Origin: DATHSY01 sp046729855
GTDB taxonomy: Bacteria > Actinomycetota > UBA4738 > HRBIN12
NCBI GenBank assembly: GCA_046729855.1
Contig: JBKPHM010000064.1
Location: forward strand, 1 to 64,000
Direction of reading: 5' to 3'
DNA length: 64,000 nucleotides
Under the pieces are notes generated by a model. That model saw nothing but the letters and a program-made list of their open reading frames with translations. It was not told the DNA's origin and did no database searches. Below are positions 8,150-16,788 of the stretch, one piece after another. The translations under genes were made by a program, and so were the position numbers. Every line of letters begins with the position of its first letter. Positions within the stretch are counted from its first letter, which is position 1.

Positions 8150-8536
8150 ATGGAGAGCGAGGTTCTCGAAGCGTATGAGCGACTCGTGGCCAGCTTTCGC
8201 GAAGGGCGATGGGACGACAAGTTCGCGTGCTTCGCTGACGACGCGACGGTGGTCGATGGCGCGCGGTGGTTCGGTTCCTTGGACGAGTACCGCGCCGCGT
8301 GGAACCGATGGGCGGCAGCGCAAGAGACCTTGCCGGTTCCTCTGTCGGTCGAGACTCGCGTGATGAAACTCCAGATGCTCGACCACGCGGCCGTCCTCAC
8401 ACACTCCATCGAGAGCCGTGAGCGAACCGACGCGGGCGAAGAAACGGTTCACGAGGTAGAGACCATCGTGTTCGGTAAGCAGCCCGACGGTCGGTGGCTT
8501 GTCGTCCATCAGCACCTATCAACCCAACCTGATTGA
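8150..8536 (+). CDS. NTF2-like / SnoaL-type small protein
   Basis: 128 residues from ATG 8150, preceded by a purine-rich GAAGGGAGA. The pattern (LEAYERLVASFREGRWDDKF, ACFADDATVVDG, then EETVHEVETIVFGKQPDGRW and VVHQHLS) is that of the cone-shaped NTF2 superfamily (SnoaL/DUF4440), which includes ketosteroid isomerase-like enzymes and simple ligand-binding proteins. Catalytic residues cannot be assigned. It is on the opposite strand to both neighbours and lies exactly between the two copies of the M15 3' end, so it was probably brought in by the event that duplicated that end. Confidence 0.75.
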   Translation: MESEVLEAYERLVASFREGRWDDKFACFADDATVVDGARWFGSLDEYRAAWNRWAAAQETLPVPLSVETRVMKLQMLDHAAVLTHSIESRERTDAGEETVHEVETIVFGKQPDGRWLVVHQHLSTQPD

Positions 8537-8546
8537 GCCCCGCACA

Positions 8547-9161
8547 TCAGTAGTCGGTCGCGTATTGAAAGTGCATGGGGTCGCAGAAGTCGAGACCCCA
8601 GCGCCAGCCGTGCGCCTTGAACTTCGGAGCGAAGTTCTTGTTCGTGGTGCTGTAGCACCGCCCCATCGGCTCGTACTTTGACGAGATGTCGATTGCGATC
8701 CCCCAGGCGTGCGTGCTCCACTTGGAGGTGCTGCCGCGCTGGAAACGGCACGCGTAGGTCGAGACCAGGTACTTGGTGTACTTACCGAGGTGGTCGTTCT
8801 GGATATGGCCGTAGACGTCGTTGTCGAGGTTGGTCGACCGACCACCCTGATCCCGAACGACCTCGGTCGGGTACCCACCGAGCTTCCGATGGAAGTGGAT
8901 CAGTCGGTTCACGCCGGTGTCCGCCTCGTACCACCGCATCGAGATCGCGTACGCGTTCTCGTTGCACGGCTCGCCGAAGCGGTTGACGATCTGCGTGTAA
9001 CCGGACGGCGTCGCCGGGTAGTTGATGTGCCGGTCGCGCCAGCCGGCGAACTTCGCCCAGTGCCAGCCCAGCACGAGGGGCGCGAGCAACGCGATCAGCA
9101 TGACGACGGGCAGCGGACGCCATCGGCCGGGGCGGCCTGATGGATGCAACACGGGCACCAC
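8547..9161 (-). CDS. M15-family D-alanyl-D-alanine carboxypeptidase
   Basis: 204 residues with a membrane anchor at about 17-33 (LPVVMLIALLAPLVLGW), so the enzyme domain faces the cell wall. The zinc site of the VanY/M15 family is present: H and D in STHAWGIAIDIS and the second H in DPMHFQYA. Family members trim the terminal D-alanine of peptidoglycan stem peptides or act as endopeptidases. Cysteines in EPCNEN, YACRF, GRCYS and DFCDP could form disulfides outside the cell. A decayed copy of its last 14 codons lies 470 bases downstream. Confidence 0.87.
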   Translation of the reverse strand: MVPVLHPSGRPGRWRPLPVVMLIALLAPLVLGWHWAKFAGWRDRHINYPATPSGYTQIVNRFGEPCNENAYAISMRWYEADTGVNRLIHFHRKLGGYPTEVVRDQGGRSTNLDNDVYGHIQNDHLGKYTKYLVSTYACRFQRGSTSKWSTHAWGIAIDISSKYEPMGRCYSTTNKNFAPKFKAHGWRWGLDFCDPMHFQYATDY

Positions 9162-9300
9162 CTCCTGCGGGCATGGGGGAGGTGGGGAGACCGGTGAGCC
9201 TACGCGAACGCAAGCGGCGTCCGCATCACCAGGACGGGTGAAGTCCGCGAACGAAACGGGGGATTCGTGGGGCCGCGGCTACGCGATCCCGTTCAGCTTC

Positions 9301-11991
9301 CTACTTGGACGCCGATTCGGCGCTGCCGACCGCGGCCTGCCCCGCCGCGAGCCGCGCCGTCTCGACGCGGAACGGTGAGCAGCTGACGTAGTCGAGCCCA
9401 ATCTCGTGGCAGAACATCACCGACGCGGGGTCGCCGCCGTGCTCGCCGCAGATCCCGAGGTGCAGGTCGGGGTTGGCGGCCTTGCCCTCCTCGACCGCGA
9501 TGCGCATCAGGCGGCCGACGCCGGCGCGGTCGACCGTGACAAACGGGTTGGCTGGCACGAGCTTGCGCTCTTCGTACATCCCGACGAACTTGCCGATGTC
9601 GTCGCGGCTGAAGCCGAACCCCATTTGCGTGAGGTCATTGGTCCCGAACGAGAAGAAGTCGGCGACGTCGGCGATCTCGCCGGCGGTGACGGCGGCCCTC
9701 GGCACCTCAATCATCGTGCCCCACTCGATGTGGTCGAGGGTCACGCCCTCGCGCTCGAGTATCTCCCGAGCGACCGGCTCGAGCTCTTCGCGCATCTGCT
9801 GGAGCTCGGGCTTGGTCGCGACCAGCGGGATCATGATCTCGACCTTCGGGTCGTCGCCGGCCTTCTTGACCTCGACCGCGGCCTCGACGATCGCGCGGAC
9901 CTGCATCGCGTACAGGCCGGGCTTGACGATTCCCAGCCGCACGCCACGCAGCCCAAGCATGGGGTTGGCCTCGTGCAGCTCGCGGACCTTCCGCAGGACC
10001 CGCTCCTTATCGGAAACGTCCTCGCCGCGCTCGTTGCCGAGGGCCACCTCGACCGCGAGGGACGTCAGGTCCGGCAGGAACTCGTGCAGCGGCGGGTCGA
10101 GCAGCCGGACCGTAACCGGGAGCCCGTCCATCGCCCGGAAGATCCCAACGAAGTCGCCCTTTTGGAGCGGCAGGAGCGCCTGGTAGGCCTGCTCCTCCTC
10201 CTCGCGCGTGTCCGCGAAGATCATCTGCTGCACGGCCGCGACCCGCTCCTGCCCGAGGAACATGTGCTCGGTCCGGCACAGGCCGATCCCCTGCGCGCCG
10301 CGGTCGCGGGCGTTCTGCGATTGCTCCGGCGTGTCGGCGTTGGCGCGCACTCGCAGGCGTCGCTTGCGATCCGCGTGCGCCATGATCCGTTCGAACGCCT
10401 TCCAGATCTTCTCCTCGCGCGCCGCTGCGTCACCCGCGCGGGCCTTCTCGAGGACCGAGTCCTCGAGTGGGAGCTCGCCGACGTACACGTTGCCCGTGAA
10501 ACCGTCGATCGTGATGACGTCGCCCTCGCTCACGGCCGTACCGTTGGCGTTGAACGACCGCGAACCAAAGTCGATCTTGATCGCATCGGCGCCGCAGACC
10601 GCCGGGATCCCCTCGCCGCGCGCGACGACCGCGGCGTGCGAGTTCGTGCCGCCGGCGCTGGTCAGGATGCCCTGCGACGCGATCATCCCGTGGTAGTCGT
10701 CGGGCGTCGTCTCCCGACGGACGAGGATCACCTTGTCCCCACCCCGAGCCTGCGCCTCGGCGTCGTCGGCCGTGAACACGACCTTGCCGGTCGCCGCACC
10801 AGGCGAGGCGTTCAGGCCCCTCGCGATCGGGTCCGTGCCGTCTGCCTTGGCCCGCCGCTTGAACAGCTCCTCGAGACGGTTCGCGTCGACGCGGAGCAGT
10901 GCGGTGTCCTCGTCGATCAGGCCGTCCTCGAGCATGTCGTAGGCCATCACCCATTCGGCGAACGCCGTGCGCTTGCCGACGCGCGTCTGGAGGATCCACA
11001 GCCGACCTTGCTCGATCGTGAACTCGATGTCGCACATGTCGTGGTAGTGGCCCTCGAGCGTGTCCATCGTCTGCCGAAGGCCCTCGTACGACGCCGGGTC
11101 GAGCTGCTCGAGCTCCTTGAGCGGGAGGGTGTTGCGGATGCCGGCGACGACGTCCTCGCCCTGCGCGTTGGGCAGGTAGTCTCCGTACGGGCGCTGCTCT
11201 CCCGTCGACGGATCGCGCGTGAACGCGACCCCCGTGCCCGAGTCCATCCCCCGGTTGCCGAAGACCATCGCGACGACGTTCACGGCCGTGCCGAGGTCGT
11301 CGCTGATCTTGTTCTGGCGGCGGTAGTCACGCGCCCGCTTGCCGTTCCACGACTTGAAGACCGCCTCGATCGCGAGGCGAAGCTGCTCGCGCGGGTCCTT
11401 CGGGAAGCGTTGGCCCGTGTGCTGCTCGTAGATCTCGAGGAACTCGCCGTGGAGCGCCTTCAGGTCGTCCGCATCCAGGTCGGTGTCCTGCGAGCCGGAG
11501 CCCTTTCGCTCCTTCGCGCCGTCGAGCGCCTCCTCGAAGGCGTCTCCGGGAATGCCCATCACGATCTTGCCGAACATCTGGACGAACCGCCGGTACGCGT
11601 CCCACGCGAACCGCTGGTCGCCATCGGACTGCTTCGCGAGGCCCTGGACCGACTCGTCGTTCAGCCCGAGATTGAGGACGGTGTCCATCATCCCCGGCAT
11701 CGAGAACTTGGCCCCTGAGCGCACGGAGACCAGCAGGGGATCGTCGGCGTCACCGAGCCGCTTGCCCATCGCGTCCTCGAGCGTCCGCAGGTGCTCCTCG
11801 ACCTCGTCCATCAGGCCGGCCGGGTGGTCGCCCTCCGCGAGGTAGGTCAGGCACGCCTCCGTGGTGATCGTGAAGCCGGGTGGGACGGCGAGCCCCATGT
11901 TGGTCATCTCGGCGAGGTTGGCGCCCTTCCCGCCGAGGAGGTCCTTCATGTCCTTGTTGCCTTCGGAAAAGTCATAGACGTACTTGGTCAT
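9301..11991 (-). CDS. ppdK: Pyruvate, phosphate dikinase
   Basis: Interconverts pyruvate, ATP and phosphate with phosphoenolpyruvate, AMP and pyrophosphate. 896 residues from ATG 11991, chosen for the GGAGG before it and because the family N-terminus (KYVYDFSEGNKDMKDLLGGK) begins there. The ATP-grasp domain is followed by the swivelling phosphohistidine domain with catalytic His in GGTNSHAAVVARGEGIP and by the PEP/pyruvate barrel with RTEHMF and CGEHGGDP. This is a complete enzyme of standard length. It stands alone between an M15 peptidase and an HD-GYP gene and suggests reversible, PPi-dependent PEP/pyruvate metabolism. Confidence 0.97.
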   Translation of the reverse strand: MTKYVYDFSEGNKDMKDLLGGKGANLAEMTNMGLAVPPGFTITTEACLTYLAEGDHPAGLMDEVEEHLRTLEDAMGKRLGDADDPLLVSVRSGAKFSMPGMMDTVLNLGLNDESVQGLAKQSDGDQRFAWDAYRRFVQMFGKIVMGIPGDAFEEALDGAKERKGSGSQDTDLDADDLKALHGEFLEIYEQHTGQRFPKDPREQLRLAIEAVFKSWNGKRARDYRRQNKISDDLGTAVNVVAMVFGNRGMDSGTGVAFTRDPSTGEQRPYGDYLPNAQGEDVVAGIRNTLPLKELEQLDPASYEGLRQTMDTLEGHYHDMCDIEFTIEQGRLWILQTRVGKRTAFAEWVMAYDMLEDGLIDEDTALLRVDANRLEELFKRRAKADGTDPIARGLNASPGAATGKVVFTADDAEAQARGGDKVILVRRETTPDDYHGMIASQGILTSAGGTNSHAAVVARGEGIPAVCGADAIKIDFGSRSFNANGTAVSEGDVITIDGFTGNVYVGELPLEDSVLEKARAGDAAAREEKIWKAFERIMAHADRKRRLRVRANADTPEQSQNARDRGAQGIGLCRTEHMFLGQERVAAVQQMIFADTREEEEQAYQALLPLQKGDFVGIFRAMDGLPVTVRLLDPPLHEFLPDLTSLAVEVALGNERGEDVSDKERVLRKVRELHEANPMLGLRGVRLGIVKPGLYAMQVRAIVEAAVEVKKAGDDPKVEIMIPLVATKPELQQMREELEPVAREILEREGVTLDHIEWGTMIEVPRAAVTAGEIADVADFFSFGTNDLTQMGFGFSRDDIGKFVGMYEERKLVPANPFVTVDRAGVGRLMRIAVEEGKAANPDLHLGICGEHGGDPASVMFCHEIGLDYVSCSPFRVETARLAAGQAAVGSAESASK

Positions 11992-12119
11992 GCTTGCCTC
12001 CGGTCCGGTGGCCGTGCGGAGTTCCAAGTCTACGACCCGTGGACTGGCGAGCTACGGAACGCGGACGTCGTTGCGAACGGGAAAGGCGCGAGGGTGCTTA
12101 GTGGTTGCCGGCGAGCGAC

Positions 12120-13661
12120 CTAACGCCCTAGGCCGTCGATCGAGTCGGTCGCGGCGTCAACCGCGCCGGTCGCGTCGGTCGTGAGGCCGTCGACGTCCTC
12201 GGTGACGCCACCGATCGTCGATCCTGCATCGACGGCGTCTCTCACGGGCGTCTCGGAGACCACATCGTCGACGGTGTCCGCGACCTCGGTCACGACGTCC
12301 CCGACCGCGTCAGTCGTGGCGTCCACGGTGTCCCCGAGTGTGCCGCCGGTCGACGGCGCACCGTCGTCCGCCGGCGCGGGGGGTGGCGTCGAGCGCCCGG
12401 GATCCCGATCGCGCGTGTCATCTCCCGCGAGCGTGGTCTCGCCACCGGAGGTTGCAATCGTCGACTCGACGAGGAGCGCGGGGCGCCGCGGCGTCGTATC
12501 GGCGACAAGCTCCGGCGCCGACCGGGCGCCCGACGTGCTCGCGAGCGCGACGGCCAGGACGCCGGCGGCGGCCTGCATCGCGACACCTGTCGCCGTCCGC
12601 GCCGCCGTCGCGACCCGGTCGCCCGATCGCGCCAGCCGGAGGGCGAACGGTGCCTGCGCGAGCCACGACGCCGGCCCGACGGCCCACCAGAGCCGGCCGA
12701 TCGAGATCGCGAAGAAGGCGCGCACCATGTCTGGGTCGAAGTGCGTCCCGGCGCATCGGGCGAGCTCCCGCCGAGCGGCCGCCGGCGTGATCGGACGCTT
12801 GTACGAACGTGGGGCGGTCATGACCTCGAACGCGTCCGCAATGGTGACGATCCTCGCTCCGAGGCAGATCGACTCCCCGGCCAACGACGCGGGGTACCCC
12901 GTTCCGTTGAACCGCTCGTGGTGCTGCGCGATCGCGTCACCCCACGTACCGAGCCACGGCAGGAGCGGGGCGGCGATCCGCCGCCCCTCGAGCGGATGGC
13001 GCTTGAGCACCTCCCATTCGGCCGCGTCGGGCGTTCCATTCTTGTTGAGCGTTGCCGACGGCACCTCGAGCTTGCCGATGTCGTGCAGCAACGCCGCCCA
13101 CCGAAGCCGGTCGCGTTCCGCGGCCGAGAGCCCGACCTCGAGGGCGAGCAGGTCGGAGAACGCCCGAACCCGCTCGGAATGTCCGCGGGTCTTCCGATCA
13201 TGCGCGGACAGGGCCGCGACGAGCTCCAGGATCCCCTCCGCGGCTCGCGTCGGATCGTCGTCGAGACCCTTCTCACGGGCGACTCGGATCCGGGCCTCGA
13301 GCACTCGTGGACTGCCCGCCGCTCGCGCGATCCGGAAGCGCGACGGGACCCGGTCGGGGAACGCCAACGACAGCTTGAGGAGCGTTGCGAGCGGGAGCAG
13401 TCGGTTCGCGACGCGTTCGACGATCGCGACGGCGATGCACGCCGAGACGAGGAGGCCGCCGAGCCACGCGAAGAACGCCGGGCCGTCCGGCGAAGGAACG
13501 ACCGCCGCGAGGCCCAGGCCGGTCAGGACGCCGGCGACGCCGGGCACGACGGCAGCCACTGTCCGGATGCACGCCGCCAGCACAGGGCGGCCCACCCACC
13601 GCGGTTCGACGTCGCCCTGCTCCGCCGCTGCCAAGGTCGCCTGTCCTTCCACCCTCCACAA
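12120..13661 (-). CDS. Membrane HD-GYP domain protein
   Basis: 513 residues. Two N-terminal hydrophobic segments (about residues 35-54 and 63-83) precede an HD-GYP phosphohydrolase domain: HDRKTRGHSERVRAFS, LLHDIGKLEVP (the HD pair), HHERFNGTGYP (the GYP signature) and ADAFEVMTA. Such domains hydrolyse cyclic-di-GMP or related signals. After the domain come further hydrophobic stretches (about 320-375) and an unusual Ala/Asp/Thr/Val-rich tail of about 90 residues built from near repeats such as TDAVGDVVTEVADTVDDVV. The tail looks disordered or amphipathic and has no counterpart I know in HD-GYP proteins. Confidence 0.85.
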   Translation of the reverse strand: MWRVEGQATLAAAEQGDVEPRWVGRPVLAACIRTVAAVVPGVAGVLTGLGLAAVVPSPDGPAFFAWLGGLLVSACIAVAIVERVANRLLPLATLLKLSLAFPDRVPSRFRIARAAGSPRVLEARIRVAREKGLDDDPTRAAEGILELVAALSAHDRKTRGHSERVRAFSDLLALEVGLSAAERDRLRWAALLHDIGKLEVPSATLNKNGTPDAAEWEVLKRHPLEGRRIAAPLLPWLGTWGDAIAQHHERFNGTGYPASLAGESICLGARIVTIADAFEVMTAPRSYKRPITPAAARRELARCAGTHFDPDMVRAFFAISIGRLWWAVGPASWLAQAPFALRLARSGDRVATAARTATGVAMQAAAGVLAVALASTSGARSAPELVADTTPRRPALLVESTIATSGGETTLAGDDTRDRDPGRSTPPPAPADDGAPSTGGTLGDTVDATTDAVGDVVTEVADTVDDVVSETPVRDAVDAGSTIGGVTEDVDGLTTDATGAVDAATDSIDGLGR

Positions 13662-13783
13662 CGAGGAGGTCCGATAAGTATCGGTCGGACGGTGTCCCTA
13701 GCTCAGCCCTCCGATGGTCGTACGCTGCCGCGGCCAAGCGCGTCGGCCGTTCGGGGGACGCGCGGAATCGCTCATCGTCTCCG

Positions 13784-15097
13784 TCATGCTGCGGCGTCGA
13801 GCCGGGCGATCACCTGCGGATCCGATGCGAACAGCACGTCGACCCGGCCATCTTCCGACGGCCGGACCTCGGCGACCTCGTCGTCCGACGCGATCCAGTC
13901 CGTCATCGCCGCGGCGAACGCCGAGGCGTCCTCCATGGAGTCCCATACGGTGGAGATGACGACCGCCACCTGGGAGCCGTTCGACCAAGCTCGGTAGATG
14001 CCGCCATCCCAGCCCGCGGCTGCTTCGTCCGCACGATCTGCGTCCATCCGCAGGCCAAGCATCGTCGCGAGCCAACCCTCCCCGACCTCCTGGACGTCGA
14101 GGTCGCGCCACCCGTCGCCCAGTTCTCGGCCAAGGTTGCCGATGTCGACCGGCTGCGGCACGTCGTCGGGGTAGGACTCGGGGTGCAGGACCTGCTCGCT
14201 CGACACCGGGGGGTCGACGAGCGCGCCGTCGATGGCCTTCGTTCCGCCGCGGGCGACGAGCGCCTGCACGAAGCGCAGGCCGGCGAGGTATGGCCACCCC
14301 TGGAGGCGGAGGATGAAAGGCGCGACATCGCCGGGATCGCCGCCCTCTCCCAACGACAGCTGCTCGTCCAGCGTTAGGTTGCGCTGGGCGTACCCGAACA
14401 TCACGTACGTCGCGTCTCCCTCGGCGACCGCGAGCGCCGCCGCGAACGCGTCGTCACGACATCGCGTCCCCAGCCGCTCGACCGCCTCGAGTCCGAAGTG
14501 CTGATCGTCGAGCGCGTGCGTCAGCTCGTGCGCGAGCGTGACGAGCTCCGTCGGCGAGGGGTCGTCCGTGCCGATGAACACGAGCTCCTCCGCGATCGTG
14601 TCGTAGTAGCCGATCACCTGACCCGACGCGAAATCCTCGAGCTCGGCCCGGATGTCGGTCCCGGGCTTGACGACGCCGATCGTCTCCCACGCCCGGCTCC
14701 GGCGGTCGAGCAGTCCGCGTGGATACGAGGCGTTGAACGAACCCTCGAGGCCTTCGACCAGTTCGGCGTGCGTGACGGCGTCGACGGGAACCGCCTTCGT
14801 GAAGTCGAGGCCGCGGATCTCGGAGACCTCGCGCTGGACGGCCCGCACGTAATCGGGCGTCGGGCCCTCCGCCGGCACGGATGAGCCGCCAGGCAGTCGC
14901 ACGCGCGGGCACAGGCGATCGAGCGTCGCGAGGGCGCGTCCGCCTTCGGCGGCCGGGGAGGCGGACGCCGACGGCGAACCGGAGCCCGAACGCGGCGACG
15001 TCGAGGGCGGTGGCGGTTCCGAGCCGTCTGTGCACGCGGCCACGAGCGCGACGACCAGGACGATGACCGAGACAACGACCGGGACGCGAAGCCTCAT
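13784..15097 (-). CDS. Lipoprotein with HExxH metallopeptidase-like site
   Basis: 437 residues. The start at ATG 15097 gives a lipoprotein signal (VVVSVIVLVVALVAAC), then a Ser/Pro/Gly linker and a large extracytoplasmic domain. TLAHELTHALDDQHFGLE carries a canonical HExxH zinc-binding helix, with a downstream acidic helix (ALAVAEGDATYVMFG) that could supply the third ligand. No defined peptidase family is recognised. The gene overlaps the small membrane gene before it by four bases (ATGA), which itself overlaps glyS, so the three form a tight unit despite their unrelated apparent roles. Confidence 0.78.
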   Translation of the reverse strand: MRLRVPVVVSVIVLVVALVAACTDGSEPPPPSTSPRSGSGSPSASASPAAEGGRALATLDRLCPRVRLPGGSSVPAEGPTPDYVRAVQREVSEIRGLDFTKAVPVDAVTHAELVEGLEGSFNASYPRGLLDRRSRAWETIGVVKPGTDIRAELEDFASGQVIGYYDTIAEELVFIGTDDPSPTELVTLAHELTHALDDQHFGLEAVERLGTRCRDDAFAAALAVAEGDATYVMFGYAQRNLTLDEQLSLGEGGDPGDVAPFILRLQGWPYLAGLRFVQALVARGGTKAIDGALVDPPVSSEQVLHPESYPDDVPQPVDIGNLGRELGDGWRDLDVQEVGEGWLATMLGLRMDADRADEAAAGWDGGIYRAWSNGSQVAVVISTVWDSMEDASAFAAAMTDWIASDDEVAEVRPSEDGRVDVLFASDPQVIARLDAAA

Positions 15098-15279
15098 CGT
15101 CGCCACGCCGCGACGCTCGCGGCCGCGGCGACGACGGCAGCGGCCGACAGCCCAGCCGACAGCCACAGCAGGCCGAGTGAGCTCAGTGCTCCGAAGGCGG
15201 CCACGGCCAGGACGACGCCGGCCAGCAGCATCATCGCGAACGCGACCGCGTAGAGCGCCAGGGCCGGCCGCGCGGTCAC
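15094..15279 (-). CDS. Small two-helix membrane protein
   Basis: 61 residues, nearly all hydrophobic: two predicted membrane helices (ALYAVAFAMMLLAGVVLAVA and LLWLSAGLSAAAVVAAAAS) and a basic C-terminus (AWRR). It starts with GTG overlapping the stop of glyS and its own stop overlaps the start of the metallopeptidase-like lipoprotein, so it is probably translated by coupling. No family is recognised. The overlaps on both sides argue that it is a real gene. Confidence 0.6.
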   Translation of the reverse strand: MTARPALALYAVAFAMMLLAGVVLAVAAFGALSSLGLLWLSAGLSAAAVVAAAASVAAWRR

Positions 15280-16649
15280 AGCCGTTCGTGCAGGTAGCCC
15301 ACCAACCGGTCGATCGGGAGGCGGTCCTGCTGCATCGAGTCCCGCTCCCGGACCGTGACCTGCCGGTCCTCGAGCGAATCGAAGTCGACCGTGACGCAGA
15401 ACGGCGTGCCGACCTCATCTTGACGCCGGTACCGTCGCCCGATCGAGCCGGCGTCGTCGAAGTCGCACATCCACTCCGTCTTGACCACGTCGAACACCCG
15501 CCTGGCCTCGGGAGTGAGTTGTTCGTTACGCGAAAGCGGGAGCACCGCGACCTTGATCGGCGCGATGTCCTTGTGCAGCTGGAGCAGCGTCCGCTTCTCG
15601 GTGCCGCCCTTGGCGGTCGGTGCCTCCTCCTCGCGGTACGCGTCGAGCAGGAAGGACAGCACCATCCGCTCGACGCTCACGGCGGGCTCGATCACGTAGG
15701 GGTGGTACCGAGTCTCCTTCTCCTGGTCGAAGTACGTGAGGTCCTCGCCGCTCGCCCGCTCGTGCGCCCGCAGGTCGTAGTCGGTCCGGTTCGCGACCCC
15801 CTCCAGCTCGCCCCAGTCGGTGAACGGGTAGCGGTACTCGATGTCGACGGTCCGCTTCGAGTAGTGCGAGAGCTCCTCCTTGTCGTGCTCGCGCAGCCGG
15901 AGGTTCTCCTTGCGGATGCCGAGATCGAGGTACCAGCGGAACCGCTCGTCGATCCAGAAGTCGTGCCACCCCTCGTCCGTCCCGGGCTCGACGAAGAACT
16001 CCATCTCCATCTGCTCGAACTCGCGCAGACGGAAGATGAAGTTGCCCGGTGAGATCTCGTTGCGGAACGACCGTCCCTGCTGCGCGATCCCGAACGGGAT
16101 CTTCTTGCGCGACGTCTGCTGGATCGTGACGAAGTCGACGAACATCCCCTGGGCCGTCTCGGGACGCAGGTAGACCGTCGCCGCATCCTCCTCGACCGGC
16201 CCCATGAACGTCTTGAACATCAGGTTGAAATTGCGCGGATCGGTGAACCGATCGTGGCCGCAGTTCGGGCAGACGGGCCGCTGGTGCATGTCGACGGTCG
16301 TCGCGTCCTCCTCGTGGCCCGACTGCGGCGCATGGAACCCCGGCAGGTGGTCGGCCCGGAACCGCTGGTGACAGTTCAGACACTCGACGAGCGGGTCCGT
16401 GAAGGACTCGAGGTGCCCGCTCGCCTCCCACACCCTCGGCGACATGATCACGCTGGCGTCCAGGCCGCCGACGTCGTCACGGAGCTGGACCATCGAGCGC
16501 CACCATTGGTCCTTCAGGTTGCGCTTGATCTCGACGCCAAGCGGGCCGTAGTCCCAGAACGATCGCAGCCCGCCGTAGATCTCGCTCGACGGGAAGGCGA
16601 TGCCCCGTCGTTTGGCCAGCGAGGTGATGATGTCCATGAGGTCGGGCAC
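15276..16649 (-). CDS. glyS: Glycyl-tRNA synthetase (dimeric, class II)
   Basis: Charges tRNA-Gly with glycine. 457 residues from GTG 16649, chosen because AAAGGGG lies at normal spacing; ATG 16637 is a nearby alternative. Class II features: motif 2 region FRNEISPGNFIFRLREFEQM, motif 1 region SFWDYGPLGVEIKRN near the N-terminus, and a C-terminal anticodon-binding domain beginning near KVAVLPLSRN. A Cys-rich insertion (ECLNCHQRF, CPNCGHDRF) would bind zinc. This is the single-chain type found in Actinobacteria, not the alpha/beta type. A tRNA-Gly(GCC) gene lies elsewhere in the window at 58.3 kb. Confidence 0.96.
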   Translation of the reverse strand: MPDLMDIITSLAKRRGIAFPSSEIYGGLRSFWDYGPLGVEIKRNLKDQWWRSMVQLRDDVGGLDASVIMSPRVWEASGHLESFTDPLVECLNCHQRFRADHLPGFHAPQSGHEEDATTVDMHQRPVCPNCGHDRFTDPRNFNLMFKTFMGPVEEDAATVYLRPETAQGMFVDFVTIQQTSRKKIPFGIAQQGRSFRNEISPGNFIFRLREFEQMEMEFFVEPGTDEGWHDFWIDERFRWYLDLGIRKENLRLREHDKEELSHYSKRTVDIEYRYPFTDWGELEGVANRTDYDLRAHERASGEDLTYFDQEKETRYHPYVIEPAVSVERMVLSFLLDAYREEEAPTAKGGTEKRTLLQLHKDIAPIKVAVLPLSRNEQLTPEARRVFDVVKTEWMCDFDDAGSIGRRYRRQDEVGTPFCVTVDFDSLEDRQVTVRERDSMQQDRLPIDRLVGYLHERL

Positions 16650-16788
16650 GGGCGGACCCCTTTCCCGGCCGCTGGGTGCGGCCGCTGGCGTGGAGGGCCA
16701 GTGTACCGGTGGCTCCACGCCCGACCCCCGACGCCGATCCCTCGGCGTCTTCACCGCCTGGTTCAGCGAGCTCTGACTCGGGGACGGC

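Noticed and set aside
9406..11718. A 770-residue plus-strand open frame opposite ppdK.
   Set aside because: Same artefact: complete overlap with a textbook ppdK gene and no recognisable fold.
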